This document shows, piece by piece, positions 53,593-63,940 of a stretch of 64,000 bases of DNA. The first letter of the stretch is position 1, and every line of letters begins with the position of its first letter. The stretch covers positions 58,756-122,755 of the forward strand of contig CALXFH010000003.1 of assembly GCA_944387555.1 (NCBI GenBank), in the 5' to 3' direction. The DNA is from an uncultured Clostridia bacterium (GTDB lineage Bacteria > Bacillota > Clostridia > TANB77 > CAG-508). Position numbers and translations under genes: made by a program. A model generated the notes under the pieces. It was not told the origin of the DNA. It saw nothing but the letters and a program-made list of their open reading frames with translations, and searched no databases.

Positions 53593-54395
53593 TATACATA
53601 TTTTTCAATTACTATTACTGTTCTTCCGCTTCTTGTTGTTCCTTCAAATTCTTTTATTACAAACCTTCCTTTTCCTCTTATTGTAATAACATCATGTAAT
53701 TTTACTTGTTTTGATAATTTTGTTTCGTTTTGTCCATTTATGAAAACTCTTTCTTGTGCTATTATTTGTGCTGCTTTACTTCTAGATGTTCTTGCTAAAT
53801 CAGACACAATATTATCTAAACGAAGTGATGGTACTATTATTTTTACATCTTCTATACGTATTTCTTTTTTTCTTAAGTCTTTTAGCTCTATTATCTCTAT
53901 TTTACTATTTTCAAATCTTGTAAGAGATGGTAATTCTTTTTTTAATATTTCTGCAAAATCTTCCATTACTATAATATCTGCACCAACACCTGCAACTAAT
54001 ATATCTCCTACTTTTTCTCTTCTTAAACCTAATTTTACTATTCCACCTAAATAATTCCTATGTGAATATTTTCCTTGTTCTTCTTCTGCTAATGTTACTC
54101 TAACTACTTTTAATATTTTTGAGTAATTTTTTTCTAACATATTATCATCATATTTTTCTGGATATACTATTAAAACTTTTCTTTCTGCATCTTCATATCC
54201 ACCATATAGTTTATAGTTTTCAAACTTGATTTTCTTTAAAAAGTTTTCTACTAATGATATTTGGTACATATCTAAAAAGTCTGTATATTCTATTTTTCCT
54301 CTTGCCCTCATAAATTCTATTTTATCTAATACTTGTGATAAAAGTATTTTATCTTCTTGTTTTCTATAATCTTTTAATAAGTCTTGTTTATTCAT
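53592..54395 (-). CDS. YlmH-like RNA-binding protein (S4 domain)
   Basis: 267 residues. The S4 domain lies at the C-terminus (LRLDNIVSDLARTSRSKAAQIIAQERVFINGQ, then DVITIRGKGRFVI), after an N-terminal domain with GGYEDAERKVLIVYPE. This is the layout of YlmH, a factor related to ribosome-associated quality control. In many Firmicutes ylmH is in the division operon; here it overlaps the dxs end by 8 nt instead. Confidence 0.85.
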   Translation of the reverse strand: MNKQDLLKDYRKQEDKILLSQVLDKIEFMRARGKIEYTDFLDMYQISLVENFLKKIKFENYKLYGGYEDAERKVLIVYPEKYDDNMLEKNYSKILKVVRVTLAEEEQGKYSHRNYLGGIVKLGLRREKVGDILVAGVGADIIVMEDFAEILKKELPSLTRFENSKIEIIELKDLRKKEIRIEDVKIIVPSLRLDNIVSDLARTSRSKAAQIIAQERVFINGQNETKLSKQVKLHDVITIRGKGRFVIKEFEGTTRSGRTVIVIEKYV

Positions 54396-56268
54396 TATTA
54401 TTCCTTTCCTCTTTGAAATTTTCTTTTATATAGCTATATATTGATTTACTATCTTGGTGATAAATTTCTTCTAGCTCTTCTACTTTTCCATGTTTTATGA
54501 ATTTATCTGGATATGCATATGATTTTACTTTTACATCTTCTAAATCATTATCTATAATTAATTCTTTTATAGCTGTTCCTAATCCATTTATAATTGTTCC
54601 ATCTTCTAAAGTTACAACAAATTTTGTTTTTTCAATTGATTTTGTAATTGTTTCTTTATCTAATGGCTTTAAAAATCTTGCGTTTATTACTTCTGCATCT
54701 ATTTTATCTTCTTTTAACATATTTGCAACTTCCATTGCTCTTGCTACAGTTTTTCCAATTGCTATTATACTTACATCTTTTCCTTCTTTTAGTATCTCTG
54801 CTTTTCCTGTTTTTATTTCTTCATGTTTATCAAATTTAATTTTTTCGCTTTCTCCACCTCTTGGATATCTAATAACTACTGGTTTCTTTAAACTAACTGC
54901 ATATTCCATCATATCTTCTAATTCTTTAAAATCTTTTGGTGCCATTATTGTAAGATTTGGAACTAATCTAAAAAATGCCATATCAAATTCACCTTGGTGT
55001 GTCTCACCATCTGCCCCTACAATTCCTGCTCTATCCACACACATAATTACTGGCAAGTTTTGAAGTGCTACATCATGTATTACTTGGTCATATGCTCTTT
55101 GGTAAAATGATGAATATATTGGTACAAATGGTATTAGTCCTTCTTTTGCCATTCCTGCTGCTAAGCCCACTGCATGTTGTTCTGCAATTCCTATATCAAA
55201 AAATCTATCTGGAAATTCTTTTTGAAATTCTTTTAGTCCTGTTCCATCTTTCATTGATGCTGTAATTGCTACTATTCTATCATTCTTCTTAGCAAGTTCT
55301 ATAAGTTTTTCTCCAAATACTTTTGAATAATCTTTTTTCTTCTTTCCTTTTACTTCTCCTGTTTCTATATCAAAAGGTGCTGTTGCATGATATTTATCTG
55401 GATTTTCTTCTGCTATTTTATAGCCTTTTCCTTTTTTTGTTAAAACATGAAGTAATACTGGTCCATCTAGCTCCTTAGTAATTTTAAGCATTCTTTCCAA
55501 TTCTTCTATATTATGCCCATCTACTGGTCCTAAATAACGAAATCCTATATCTTCAAAAAACATTTTAGGAATTATTAATTGTTTTATACTTCTCTTTACT
55601 CTTTGTACGACTTTAACAAAAGGCTTTCCTACAACTGGAACCTTAAGTATTAAATTTTTCAAAGAAACATTTGACTTAGTATAGCTTCTTTTTGTTCTTA
55701 GTTTACTTAGAAGCATATTCATTCCACCAATATTTTTAGATATACTCATTTCATTATCATTAAGTATTACAGTCATTCTTGTTCCACTATATCCTGCATC
55801 ATTTAATGCTTCTAATGCCATTCCACCAGTTAAAGCACCATCTCCTATTACTGCAATTACAGAATTATTTTTACCTTCTATATCTCTTGCTCTTGCCATT
55901 CCTAATGCTGCTGATATTGATGTACTACTATGTCCTGTATTAAAACAATCACATTCTGACTCATTTGTTTTAGGAAATCCTGCTAATCCATTTAGTTTTC
56001 TTAATGTATGCATCTGTTCTCTTCTACCAGTAAGTATTTTATGAACATAGCTTTGATGCCCTACATCCCATACTATTTTATCTTCTGGCACATTAAACAC
56101 ACTATGAAGCGCAATTGTAAGTTCTACAACACCCAAGTTTGATGCTAAATGCCCTCCATTTTCTGATACTATTTCTAATATATATTTTCTAATTTCATCC
56201 GCCAATATTTTTTTATCTTCTATACTTAATTTTTTTACGTCTTCTGGCGAGTTTATTTCTTCTAACAT
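54388..56268 (-). CDS. dxs: 1-deoxy-D-xylulose-5-phosphate synthase
   Basis: 626 residues. Thiamine-diphosphate enzyme joining pyruvate and glyceraldehyde-3-phosphate, first step of the MEP isoprenoid pathway. Visible: GGHLASNLGVVELTIALHSV, WDVGHQSYVHKILTGR, the ThDP motif GDGALTGGMALEALNDAG, and DIGIAEQHAVGLAAGMA in the transketolase domain. Promoter with extended -10 at 56299-56327. Confidence 0.96.
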   Translation of the reverse strand: MLEEINSPEDVKKLSIEDKKILADEIRKYILEIVSENGGHLASNLGVVELTIALHSVFNVPEDKIVWDVGHQSYVHKILTGRREQMHTLRKLNGLAGFPKTNESECDCFNTGHSSTSISAALGMARARDIEGKNNSVIAVIGDGALTGGMALEALNDAGYSGTRMTVILNDNEMSISKNIGGMNMLLSKLRTKRSYTKSNVSLKNLILKVPVVGKPFVKVVQRVKRSIKQLIIPKMFFEDIGFRYLGPVDGHNIEELERMLKITKELDGPVLLHVLTKKGKGYKIAEENPDKYHATAPFDIETGEVKGKKKKDYSKVFGEKLIELAKKNDRIVAITASMKDGTGLKEFQKEFPDRFFDIGIAEQHAVGLAAGMAKEGLIPFVPIYSSFYQRAYDQVIHDVALQNLPVIMCVDRAGIVGADGETHQGEFDMAFFRLVPNLTIMAPKDFKELEDMMEYAVSLKKPVVIRYPRGGESEKIKFDKHEEIKTGKAEILKEGKDVSIIAIGKTVARAMEVANMLKEDKIDAEVINARFLKPLDKETITKSIEKTKFVVTLEDGTIINGLGTAIKELIIDNDLEDVKVKSYAYPDKFIKHGKVEELEEIYHQDSKSIYSYIKENFKEERNNNE

Positions 56269-56298
56269 TTTTCCACCTAACTTTCTTTTAGCCTTTAT

Positions 56299-56327
56299 AT
56301 TATATCATCCTTGTCAAATATAGTAAA
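56299..56327 (-). promoter_or_regulatory. Promoter of dxs
   Basis: Minus strand TTTACT (56327-56322), 17-nt spacer ending TGA, TATAAT (56304-56299). Confidence 0.6.
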
Positions 56328-56384
56328 TTTAAAAGCAAGCCATACAATGTGTACAGCTTGCTAATGCCATGAACTTTATGGCAA
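56326..56384 (-). terminator. Tandem hairpins after the DUF4097-like gene
   Basis: AGCAAGC...GCTTGCT (56334-56340 with 56356-56362) followed on the minus strand by TTTAAATTT; a second small hairpin TGCCAT/ATGGCA lies between it and the stop codon. Confidence 0.65.
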
Positions 56385-57044
56385 CTAACCCACAAAAATA
56401 TTACCACTTGTAGAAGAAGCCTCAATCAAAGCAGTATAGCCTCTAGTTTTTCTTAAAACACTTTTGGTAAAACCAGATATAGTATGTTTATTAATGTTAG
56501 CTTCTCTTACATTATTAAGTTTGATACTAATGTTTCCACTTGTTGTAGAAGCATTGACTTCAATATCAGACTCAGCAGTTGTACTAACATCAATATCTCC
56601 ACTTACACTTTTAAGAGTGGCCTTTTCAAATACTGCATTTGTTTCTACTTTGCCATCTTCAGTCTTAACTCTTAGCATCTTTGTAAAAACTTTATCTTCT
56701 ATACAAATATTAGAAGTTCCTAAAATTGATAGAAGTTTATAGTTTTTAATTGGCAAAAATATTTGAAGCCTAAGGTTTGAACTAACCACTTCTCCATCTG
56801 TATGTAGCAAAACTAAAAGGGTTCTGTCCTTTAAGTAAATTCTAAAGTTAATCTCACCACTAAGACTTATTCCTCCAACCAATTTAATCTTGGTCTTAGA
56901 CGAAAAAGATTGATGCACATTTACCTTGCTATATGGTAAATTAATTACAATATTATCTACTTTTCCGCCTTCATAAACTCTTTGCTCATTAAAACCTTTC
57001 TTTTTGACCTCTTCATTCTCCGAAAAATTCCGCATAGTGTTCAT
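56385..57044 (-). CDS. DUF4097-like beta-strand repeat protein
   Basis: 219 residues from the second ATG (57044), 5 nt after AGGAG; the first ATG is only 2 nt from it. The body is a run of short beta repeats (VKTEDGKVETNAVFEKATLKS, VSGDIDVSTTAESDIEVNAS split, TTSGNISIKL, SSTSGNIFVG), the right-handed beta fold of DUF4097 proteins. No signal peptide. Residue 5 is coded by CGG, rare in this window. Function unknown; a structured, AT-rich leader of about 230 nt precedes it. Confidence 0.75.
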   Translation of the reverse strand: MNTMRNFSENEEVKKKGFNEQRVYEGGKVDNIVINLPYSKVNVHQSFSSKTKIKLVGGISLSGEINFRIYLKDRTLLVLLHTDGEVVSSNLRLQIFLPIKNYKLLSILGTSNICIEDKVFTKMLRVKTEDGKVETNAVFEKATLKSVSGDIDVSTTAESDIEVNASTTSGNISIKLNNVREANINKHTISGFTKSVLRKTRGYTALIEASSTSGNIFVG

Positions 57045-57253
57045 CATAACTCCTATCTGTAGTACTTTACTTCTTCATTGATATTCTTTCGTTCATCTAA
57101 CCAATAATAATATTTCTATAGTTAGTAATTACCCCTTATTGAAAGCCTTAAACTTTCTTAAAAATAATTCTATTTTCTAATAAGGGCTTATTTATAATCA
57201 AGGACTTTGCCTTTCGCTTTTAATATAACACATTAAATTTTATTTTTCAAATA

Positions 57254-57285
57254 CAAAAAGCAAGAAGCTTTTAAGCCTCTTACTT
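57254..57285 (-). terminator. Terminator of clpC
   Basis: 13-bp imperfect stem (57258-57270 with 57273-57285) over the clpC stop codon, followed by TTTTTG on the minus strand. Confidence 0.7.
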
Positions 57286-59739
57286 TTCAACTACAACCTT
57301 TCCATCTTTTACTCCTATTTTATTAGTATTATTTTTCTTTAAGTTACCATCTAGTATTTCTTCTGCTAATCTATCTTCTAATACACTTTGGATAGTTCTT
57401 CTTAAAGGTCTTGCACCAAAGTTTTTATCAATACCTTTGCTTGCAATTAATTCTTTAACCTCTGGTTCTAACTCTACTTTAATCTTTTGAGCTGCTAATC
57501 TATCTGTTACTTCTTTTAACATGATATCAATAATTTGATTAATTTCTTTATCTGTCAATTTATGGAATACAATTATTTCATCAATACGGTTAATAAACTC
57601 TGGTCTTAATTCTTTCTTCAATGCATCCATAACTTCTTTTTTAGTATCTTCATAATCTTTCTTAGCTGCTTCTTCTTTTTCTTTGTCTTCTTTTTCTGAT
57701 TTAGAAAATCCTAAAGTTTTCTTATCTGTAATTAATCTAGCACCAATATTAGATGTCATAATTATTACAGTATTTTTAAAGTTTACAGTTCTTCCTTGGC
57801 TATCAGTAAGTCTTCCATCTTCTAGTATTTGAAGTAACATATTCATAACATCTGGATGGGCCTTTTCAATTTCATCAAATAGGATTACAGAATATGGTTT
57901 TCTTCTTATTTTTTCTGTTAATTGTCCTCCTTCATCAAAACCTACATATCCTGGAGGTGAACCAATAAGTTTTGAAACTGAATGTGGTTCCATGTATTCA
58001 GACATATCAATTCTTATCATAGCATTTTCGTCACCAAATAGTGCCTCTGCTAAAGCTTTTGATAATTCTGTTTTACCTACACCTGTTGGTCCTAAGAATA
58101 AGAATGAACCAATTGGTCTTTTTGGATCTTTTAGACCAACTCTACCTCTACGAATTGCTTTTGCCACTGCTTCTACTGCTTCATCTTGGCCAATTACTCT
58201 TTGGTGTAGAGTTTTCTCTAAGTTCTTTAATCTTTCATTTTCATCCTCTGTAATCTTCTTAGCTGGTATTCCTGTCCAACTAGCAATTACTTCTGCAATA
58301 TTTTCCTCTGTTATATTAGTAACAGATTTATCATTCTTATTTTGCCATTTCTTTTGCTCTTTTTCATATTTTTCTTTCAATTCTTTTTGTTTATCTCTTA
58401 AGCTTGCTGCTTTTTCGAATTTTTGAATTCTAACAGCTTCCTCTTTATCTTTTTCTACTTCTTCAATTTCTTCTTGTAACTTCTTTAAACTGTCTGGCTC
58501 TGTATAAGATTGTAATTTAGCACGAGAAGCTGCTTCATCAATTAAGTCAATTGCTTTATCTGGTAAATATCTATCATTAATATAACGTGTAGACATTTTA
58601 ACTGCTGCTTCTATTGCTTCATCAGTAATTTTAACACCATGATGAGCCTCATATTTATCACGTAAACCTTTTAATATTTTTACAGTATCTTTCTCACTTG
58701 GCTCATTAATAGTAACTGGGCTAAATCTTCTTTCCAATGCTGCATCTTTTTCAATATATTTTCTATATTCATTTAAAGTAGTTGCACCAATTAACTGTAT
58801 TTCTCCTCTTGCAAGTAATGGTTTCAAGATATTTGCTGCATCAATTGCACCTTCTGCAGCTCCTGCTCCTACTATTGTATGAATTTCATCAATAAATAGG
58901 ATTACATCTCCTGCTTTTTTAACTTCATCTAAAGCTTTTTTAATTCTTTCCTCAAAATCTCCTCTATATTTGCTTCCAGCAACCATACCAGATATATCCA
59001 TAGTTACAACTCTTTTATTTTTCAAAATTTCTGGTACATCACCTGAAACTATTTTTTCTGCTAATCCTTCAACAGCTGCTGTTTTACCAACACCTGGTTC
59101 ACCAATTAAACAAGGATTATTTTTAGTTCTTCTAGATAAGATTTGAATAACTCTTTCAATTTCATTTTTTCTTCCTATAATTGGGTCTAATTTTCCTTCT
59201 TCTGCTTTTTTAGTTAAATCTTCACCAAATTGATTAAGTGTTGGTGTTTGATTATAGCTTCCTCCTCTTTTTCCGGTATTACCATTATCATTTCCGCTAT
59301 AGTCTTCACCTTCATTTATTACTCTTACTATTTCATTATATAATCTTGGAATATTTGTATTTAATTCTAATAATATTCTTGCTGCTATACTGTCTCCCTC
59401 TCTTAATATTCCTATTAAAAGATGCTCTGTTCCTATATAATTATATCCTAATTTTCTAGCTTCTATAAAGGCATTTTCAACAACTCTTTTAGTTCTTGGA
59501 GTAAAACCTAAAGTCTCAGTAATAGGTGCTTCATGTCCTACTAATTCTACAATTTTGTCTATAATAATATCAGGCTCTATTCCTTGGTTAGCTAAAACTT
59601 TGCTAGCAACTCCGCTACCTTCTTTAGCTAAACCATATAAAATATGTTCAGTTCCAACATAATTATGTCCTAATTCAATCGCTAATTCATCTGCAAGTTC
59701 AATTGCTTTCTTCGCTCTATTTGTAAAACTATATGTCAT
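57280..59739 (-). CDS. clpC: ATP-dependent Clp protease ATP-binding subunit ClpC
   Basis: 819 residues from ATG 59739 (SD GGAG). Two N-terminal Clp repeats, AAA+ domain 1 ([13 protein letters not shown]), a middle coiled coil with a UVR-like part (about 415-470), AAA+ domain 2 ([20 protein letters not shown]) and GFDEGG pore region. Works with ClpP and is recruited by McsB-phosphorylated arginine marks. Last gene of the ctsR operon; a palindromic repeat separates it from mcsB. Confidence 0.96.
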   Translation of the reverse strand: MTYSFTNRAKKAIELADELAIELGHNYVGTEHILYGLAKEGSGVASKVLANQGIEPDIIIDKIVELVGHEAPITETLGFTPRTKRVVENAFIEARKLGYNYIGTEHLLIGILREGDSIAARILLELNTNIPRLYNEIVRVINEGEDYSGNDNGNTGKRGGSYNQTPTLNQFGEDLTKKAEEGKLDPIIGRKNEIERVIQILSRRTKNNPCLIGEPGVGKTAAVEGLAEKIVSGDVPEILKNKRVVTMDISGMVAGSKYRGDFEERIKKALDEVKKAGDVILFIDEIHTIVGAGAAEGAIDAANILKPLLARGEIQLIGATTLNEYRKYIEKDAALERRFSPVTINEPSEKDTVKILKGLRDKYEAHHGVKITDEAIEAAVKMSTRYINDRYLPDKAIDLIDEAASRAKLQSYTEPDSLKKLQEEIEEVEKDKEEAVRIQKFEKAASLRDKQKELKEKYEKEQKKWQNKNDKSVTNITEENIAEVIASWTGIPAKKITEDENERLKNLEKTLHQRVIGQDEAVEAVAKAIRRGRVGLKDPKRPIGSFLFLGPTGVGKTELSKALAEALFGDENAMIRIDMSEYMEPHSVSKLIGSPPGYVGFDEGGQLTEKIRRKPYSVILFDEIEKAHPDVMNMLLQILEDGRLTDSQGRTVNFKNTVIIMTSNIGARLITDKKTLGFSKSEKEDKEKEEAAKKDYEDTKKEVMDALKKELRPEFINRIDEIIVFHKLTDKEINQIIDIMLKEVTDRLAAQKIKVELEPEVKELIASKGIDKNFGARPLRRTIQSVLEDRLAEEILDGNLKKNNTNKIGVKDGKVVVEK

Positions 59740-59766
59740 AATAATCAACTCCTTTCAATTACATTG

Positions 59767-59840
59767 TGTCCCGTTGGGGACGTTTCTTTTTAGGACACTT
59801 TCTTTAATATGTCCCATTTGGAAACGTCCCTATTGGGACA
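59767..59840. repeat. Nested GGGGACGTTTC palindrome between mcsB and clpC
   Basis: TGTCCCGTTGGGGACGTTTC and its mirror GAAACGTCCCTATTGGGACA flank an inner GGACA...TGTCC hairpin. It starts right at the mcsB stop codon and ends just before the clpC SD. Confidence 0.9.
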
Positions 59841-60837
59841 TTATTTGTTTTATTACCTCTGCTCTTTTTACTTCTTGTTCTACTTTGTCATATTTTGCAC
59901 CTAAATATTTTTGTAAATTTGCAGGTTTTGTATATAAGTATAATTTTTGTACTTTTGCATCTGTTAAATTATCTAATATTCCTAAGTCTGTTCCTAGTTT
60001 TATATTTGATAATAATTCTTTTGACTCATCATAAGATATTTTTCTACAATTTGTTAATATTCCATAACTTCTTAGTACCATATCTTCCAATTCAATAGGC
60101 TCTTTAGTAAGCATTTTTCTAGCTGCTCTTTCTTGTTCTTCTACCTTCTTAATTATTACTTTTAAATTGTTTACAATTTCTTTTTCTGTGATTCCTAATG
60201 TTTGTTTATTAGATATTTGGTATATATCTCCTTGGTTTTTAGTAGATTTTCCATATTCTCCTTTTACATCCATATTGAAATCACGAACTACATCTAACAT
60301 TTTTCTTAGATTTCCTGTTTTTGATAATCCTGGTAAATGTACCATTACTGACGCTTTTAATCCTGTTCCTAAATCATTTAATCTACTTGTTAAATATCCA
60401 TATTTCTTACTAATACTATATCCAAATATATCTCCTAATTTTTCTTCTATTTCTATTGCTAAATTTAAGGTATTCTCTAATTCTAATCCACTACTAAATA
60501 CTTGGATACTTAAATGGTCTTCTCCACCTATCATTATACAGATATTTTCTTCATCATTTATTAATATACTTCCTGTTTCATTTCTCTTTGCTACAAATGT
60601 TGGACTTATTAAGTTCTTTTCTACTAAACTTGTTTTTGTTATATTATCCATATCTTTTAATTTAAAGAATTTTAGTCCATAACCTATTGCATATATATTA
60701 TCTTCTATTCTTTTTTCTAATTCTTTTAATTCACTATCGTTTAAATGGAATTTAAAATCATTCAGATTTCTTACAAATCTTATTCTTGTACTTTTTACTA
60801 CATCTGAATCTTCACTTGTTTGTAAATACCAATTCAT
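59830..60837 (-). CDS. mcsB: Protein arginine kinase McsB
   Basis: 335 residues from ATG 60837; the GTG at 60846 lies within the SD AGGTGG. Phosphagen-kinase fold: SDVVKSTRIRFVRNLNDF near the N-terminus, IMIGGEDHLSIQVF, and LTSRLNDLGTGLKASVMVHLPGL. Phosphorylates arginines to mark proteins for ClpCP and inactivates CtsR. 22 nt after mcsA. Confidence 0.95.
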   Translation of the reverse strand: MNWYLQTSEDSDVVKSTRIRFVRNLNDFKFHLNDSELKELEKRIEDNIYAIGYGLKFFKLKDMDNITKTSLVEKNLISPTFVAKRNETGSILINDEENICIMIGGEDHLSIQVFSSGLELENTLNLAIEIEEKLGDIFGYSISKKYGYLTSRLNDLGTGLKASVMVHLPGLSKTGNLRKMLDVVRDFNMDVKGEYGKSTKNQGDIYQISNKQTLGITEKEIVNNLKVIIKKVEEQERAARKMLTKEPIELEDMVLRSYGILTNCRKISYDESKELLSNIKLGTDLGILDNLTDAKVQKLYLYTKPANLQKYLGAKYDKVEQEVKRAEVIKQIMSQ

Positions 60838-60859
60838 TCTTTCCACCTCTTTTACTTTT

Positions 60860-61429
60860 TTATTTTTCTAGTTTCTTAATTTCATCTCTTATTTTTGCTG
60901 CGTCTTCATATCTTTCTTCTTTTATTGCAAGTTTTAAGTCTTCTTGTAATTTTTCTAACTTACTTTGTTCTTTATTATCAGTAACCTTTTTACTTTCACT
61001 TTTTTCTGTTTTATTTTCTACTCCATTTTTACTGTCTATTTTACTATCTATTATTTTACCAATTCTTCCTACATGTCTGTTTTGACCTTGCAATTTTTTG
61101 ATTATTGGGTCTAATCTATCTTCAAATACTGAATAACAATCTTTACATCCAACTCTTCCTGTATTTATTATATCGTCAAAAGTTGACCCACAATTATCAC
61201 AAGTAATTGACTTTAAGCTATTAAACATTGGCATTATTTCTGGAGTCATTAAGTCATCCATAAATCCTCCTAAGAAACTTGAAAAGTCTATTGGCATATT
61301 AAAGTCCATTTCTCCTATTCCTAATTTTCTGCTACACTCCTCACATAAATTTAATTCTCTTACATTTCCATTAATGTTTTCTGTATATCTTACAGTTGCC
61401 TCATTTTTTCCGCAATTATCACATAACAT
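60860..61429 (-). CDS. mcsA: McsA, activator of McsB
   Basis: 189 residues. Two zinc motifs (CDNCGKNEATVRY... CEECSRK; CDNCGSTFDDIINTGRVGCKDC split) and a C-terminal UVR-type coiled coil (LEKLQEDLKLAIKEERYEDA). Activates McsB and helps ClpC control. Starts 14 nt after the ctsR stop. Confidence 0.94.
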   Translation of the reverse strand: MLCDNCGKNEATVRYTENINGNVRELNLCEECSRKLGIGEMDFNMPIDFSSFLGGFMDDLMTPEIMPMFNSLKSITCDNCGSTFDDIINTGRVGCKDCYSVFEDRLDPIIKKLQGQNRHVGRIGKIIDSKIDSKNGVENKTEKSESKKVTDNKEQSKLEKLQEDLKLAIKEERYEDAAKIRDEIKKLEK

Positions 61430-61443
61430 ATTTATCTCCTCCT

Positions 61444-61887
61444 TTATATATTTAATAACATGTTTTTGAATATTCTTGCTCGAACTTTATCTTTTAAATC
61501 TTTTGACAACTTTAGTACATTATCACTTGTTGCTACTTTTAATAATTTTGCTTCTTTTGTATCTATTATGTTATAAGATAGAAAATCACTAATTAAAATA
61601 TCTACATCATTTGCAGTTAGTTCATCTCCTATATTATTTATAATATGCATTATATAATCTTCTTTATCGTTATTTACTTTTTTTATTGTTATATGACCTC
61701 CGCCACCTCTTCTACTTTCTACATAATAACCTTGTGATGGCTTAAATCTTGTTGATATTACATAGTTTATTTGTGATGGTACACAATTAAAATGCTCTGC
61801 AAGCTCATTTCTTTGTATTTCTATTGCATCACTTCCATCATCAAATAAATCTTTTATAAACTCTTCTATTACATCCGATATTCTCAT
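61444..61887 (-). CDS. ctsR: Stress-gene repressor CtsR
   Basis: 147 residues. Winged helix with ISDVIEEFIKDLFDDG and QRNELAEHFNCVPSQINYVI, glycine-rich beta-wing RRGGGGHITI (thermosensing loop), and the C-terminal McsB-sensitive domain. Represses this operon through the heptad site at 61921-61937. Confidence 0.96.
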   Translation of the reverse strand: MRISDVIEEFIKDLFDDGSDAIEIQRNELAEHFNCVPSQINYVISTRFKPSQGYYVESRRGGGGHITIKKVNNDKEDYIMHIINNIGDELTANDVDILISDFLSYNIIDTKEAKLLKVATSDNVLKLSKDLKDKVRARIFKNMLLNI

Positions 61888-61920
61888 TATGAACTCCCCC
61901 TATATAACACGTATTTTAAC

Positions 61921-61937
61921 TTTGACTTTCTTTGACC
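61921..61937 (-). promoter_or_regulatory. CtsR operator
   Basis: Minus strand GGTCAAA-GAA-AGTCAAA, the tandem heptad of CtsR, just after the -10 of the ctsR promoter. A further GGTCAAA half site lies upstream at 61983-61989. Confidence 0.9.
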
Positions 61938-61944
61938 TACAATA

Positions 61945-61974
61945 ATAGTATACTCACTTTAAAAATTTTTGCAA
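61945..61974 (-). promoter_or_regulatory. Promoter of the ctsR operon
   Basis: Minus strand TTGCAA (61974-61969) with TATACT (16-nt spacer) or TACTAT (18-nt spacer), followed by the CtsR box. Confidence 0.7.
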
Positions 61975-62055
61975 CTACCTTTTTTGACCTTCTCTGGCTT
62001 TCAAAAGTTAAAAATATATATTTTTCTCATTTTTTCTCTTTTTATCTCACTTTTT

Positions 62056-62265
62056 CTAATTTTTTCTCTCTTTTTTGTCTTTCTTTGTTATTTCTTGTAA
62101 TCTTTTAGCTTTTTCCTTTTGCTCTGGTAATGGTATCCATGCAAAATAAGTAGAGATAAATTCTCCATATTTCGTACTATCTTCCCCTACTTCTGGCTCA
62201 TCTCTCCTTGCAACCTTTTGATTTTCTTTATTTTCTTGTATTTTATCTTTCTTCTCATCACTCAT
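62056..62265 (-). CDS. Small charged protein of unknown function
   Basis: 69 residues (MSDEKKDKIQENKENQKVAR at the start), very rich in Lys and Glu, with one less polar patch FISTYFAWIPLPEQ. No membrane segment or known motif; likely cytosolic. SD AAGG in the loop and the ATG in the stem of a 13-bp hairpin. It lies upstream of ctsR, 170 nt away, on the same strand. Confidence 0.6.
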   Translation of the reverse strand: MSDEKKDKIQENKENQKVARRDEPEVGEDSTKYGEFISTYFAWIPLPEQKEKAKRLQEITKKDKKERKN

Positions 62266-62304
62266 AATTAAAACCTTCTTTCATTTTAATTATGAGCTTT
62301 TTTT
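62261..62304. promoter_or_regulatory. 13-bp AT-rich hairpin over a start codon; also a plus-strand terminator shape
   Basis: Perfect stem 62261-62273 with 62284-62296, 10-nt loop. On the minus strand the loop holds the SD and the 3' arm holds the ATG of the 69-residue gene. On the plus strand the stem is followed by CTTTTTTT, but no plus-strand gene leads into it. Confidence 0.6.
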
Positions 62305-62330
62305 ATTAATTTTATACAAAATAAAATTAT

Positions 62331-62356
62331 AAAAAAGAATAGTTGAAACTATCCTT
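62331..62356 (-). terminator. Terminator of the pilin-like gene
   Basis: AGGATAGT-TTCA-ACTATTCT (one wobble) followed by TTTTTT on the minus strand, 1 nt after the stop. Confidence 0.85.
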
Positions 62357-62701
62357 CTATTCCCATCCTTTTATTTCACTATAATTTATTGTATATCCTC
62401 CATCTTTTGTTACAAAACCATTTTCGCCAGGCTCACCTACACAAAAATTGTTATTTCTAATTATTTCTTTTAAAGTATCCTTAGTTGGTGTTTTTCCTGT
62501 TTTTTTGGCCTCTTCTAATAAGTCCGCTTCAATTTTTACTATTATACTTTCTTTTTGTGCTTGATATGCAGCATTTTCTGTTTCATCTAAAACATTATCT
62601 CTATTATATATACTTCCTAATGTTATCCCTGCAAGTATTATCATTACTATTATCGTTATAACTAATGCAATCAAAGTTATTCCTTTTTCATTTTTTATCA
62701 T
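62357..62701 (-). CDS. Type IV pilin-like protein with prepilin cleavage motif
   Basis: 114 residues. N-terminal KNEKG-ITLIALVITIIVMI is a class III/prepilin peptidase site (cleavage after Gly7) with the hydrophobic pilin helix, but position 5 of the mature protein is not Glu. A short polar domain follows (DNVLDETENAAYQAQKES ... GYTINYSEIKGWE). Such single pilin-like genes are frequent in gut clostridia. No pilus assembly genes are in the window. SD GAGGTAG. Confidence 0.8.
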   Translation of the reverse strand: MIKNEKGITLIALVITIIVMIILAGITLGSIYNRDNVLDETENAAYQAQKESIIVKIEADLLEEAKKTGKTPTKDTLKEIIRNNNFCVGEPGENGFVTKDGGYTINYSEIKGWE

Positions 62702-62757
62702 ATGTTCTACCTCTTATACTACATATATTTATATATAAGAATAATATCTCTAAAGAC

Positions 62758-62791
62758 CAAAAAAGAGAATACTTTAAAAGTACTCTCTTTT
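62758..62791 (-). terminator. Terminator of gap
   Basis: 14-bp stem (62761-62774 with 62778-62791, one wobble), 3-nt loop, then TTTTTTGG on the minus strand. Confidence 0.85.
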
Positions 62792-62810
62792 CCTATGCTA
62801 AAAGCTTGTA

Positions 62811-63830
<1,020 letters not shown>

Positions 63831-63848
63831 TTAAATTTTTTCTTGCCT

Positions 63849-63940
63849 CCTTTTAGGCATTTATTATTGTATAACAAAATATACCATATTGCAAGTACTA
63901 TTTTAAAAGTTTTTTAATAAAGTTTGTAGGTTTGTCAAAC
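63849..63940 (-). promoter_or_regulatory. Promoter and leader of gap
   Basis: Minus strand TTGCAA (63894-63889), 17-nt spacer, TACAAT (63871-63866). The leader has a hairpin TGCCT-AAAAGG-AGGCA just upstream of the real SD, whose own AAAAGGAGG is a second SD-like run. A perfect 11-nt palindrome GTTTGACAAAC lies at 63940-63930, upstream of the -35; it could bind a regulator. Confidence 0.55.

Noticed and set aside
60167..60682. 171-codon open frame antisense to mcsB
   Set aside because: A shadow; mcsB motifs are unambiguous on the other strand.
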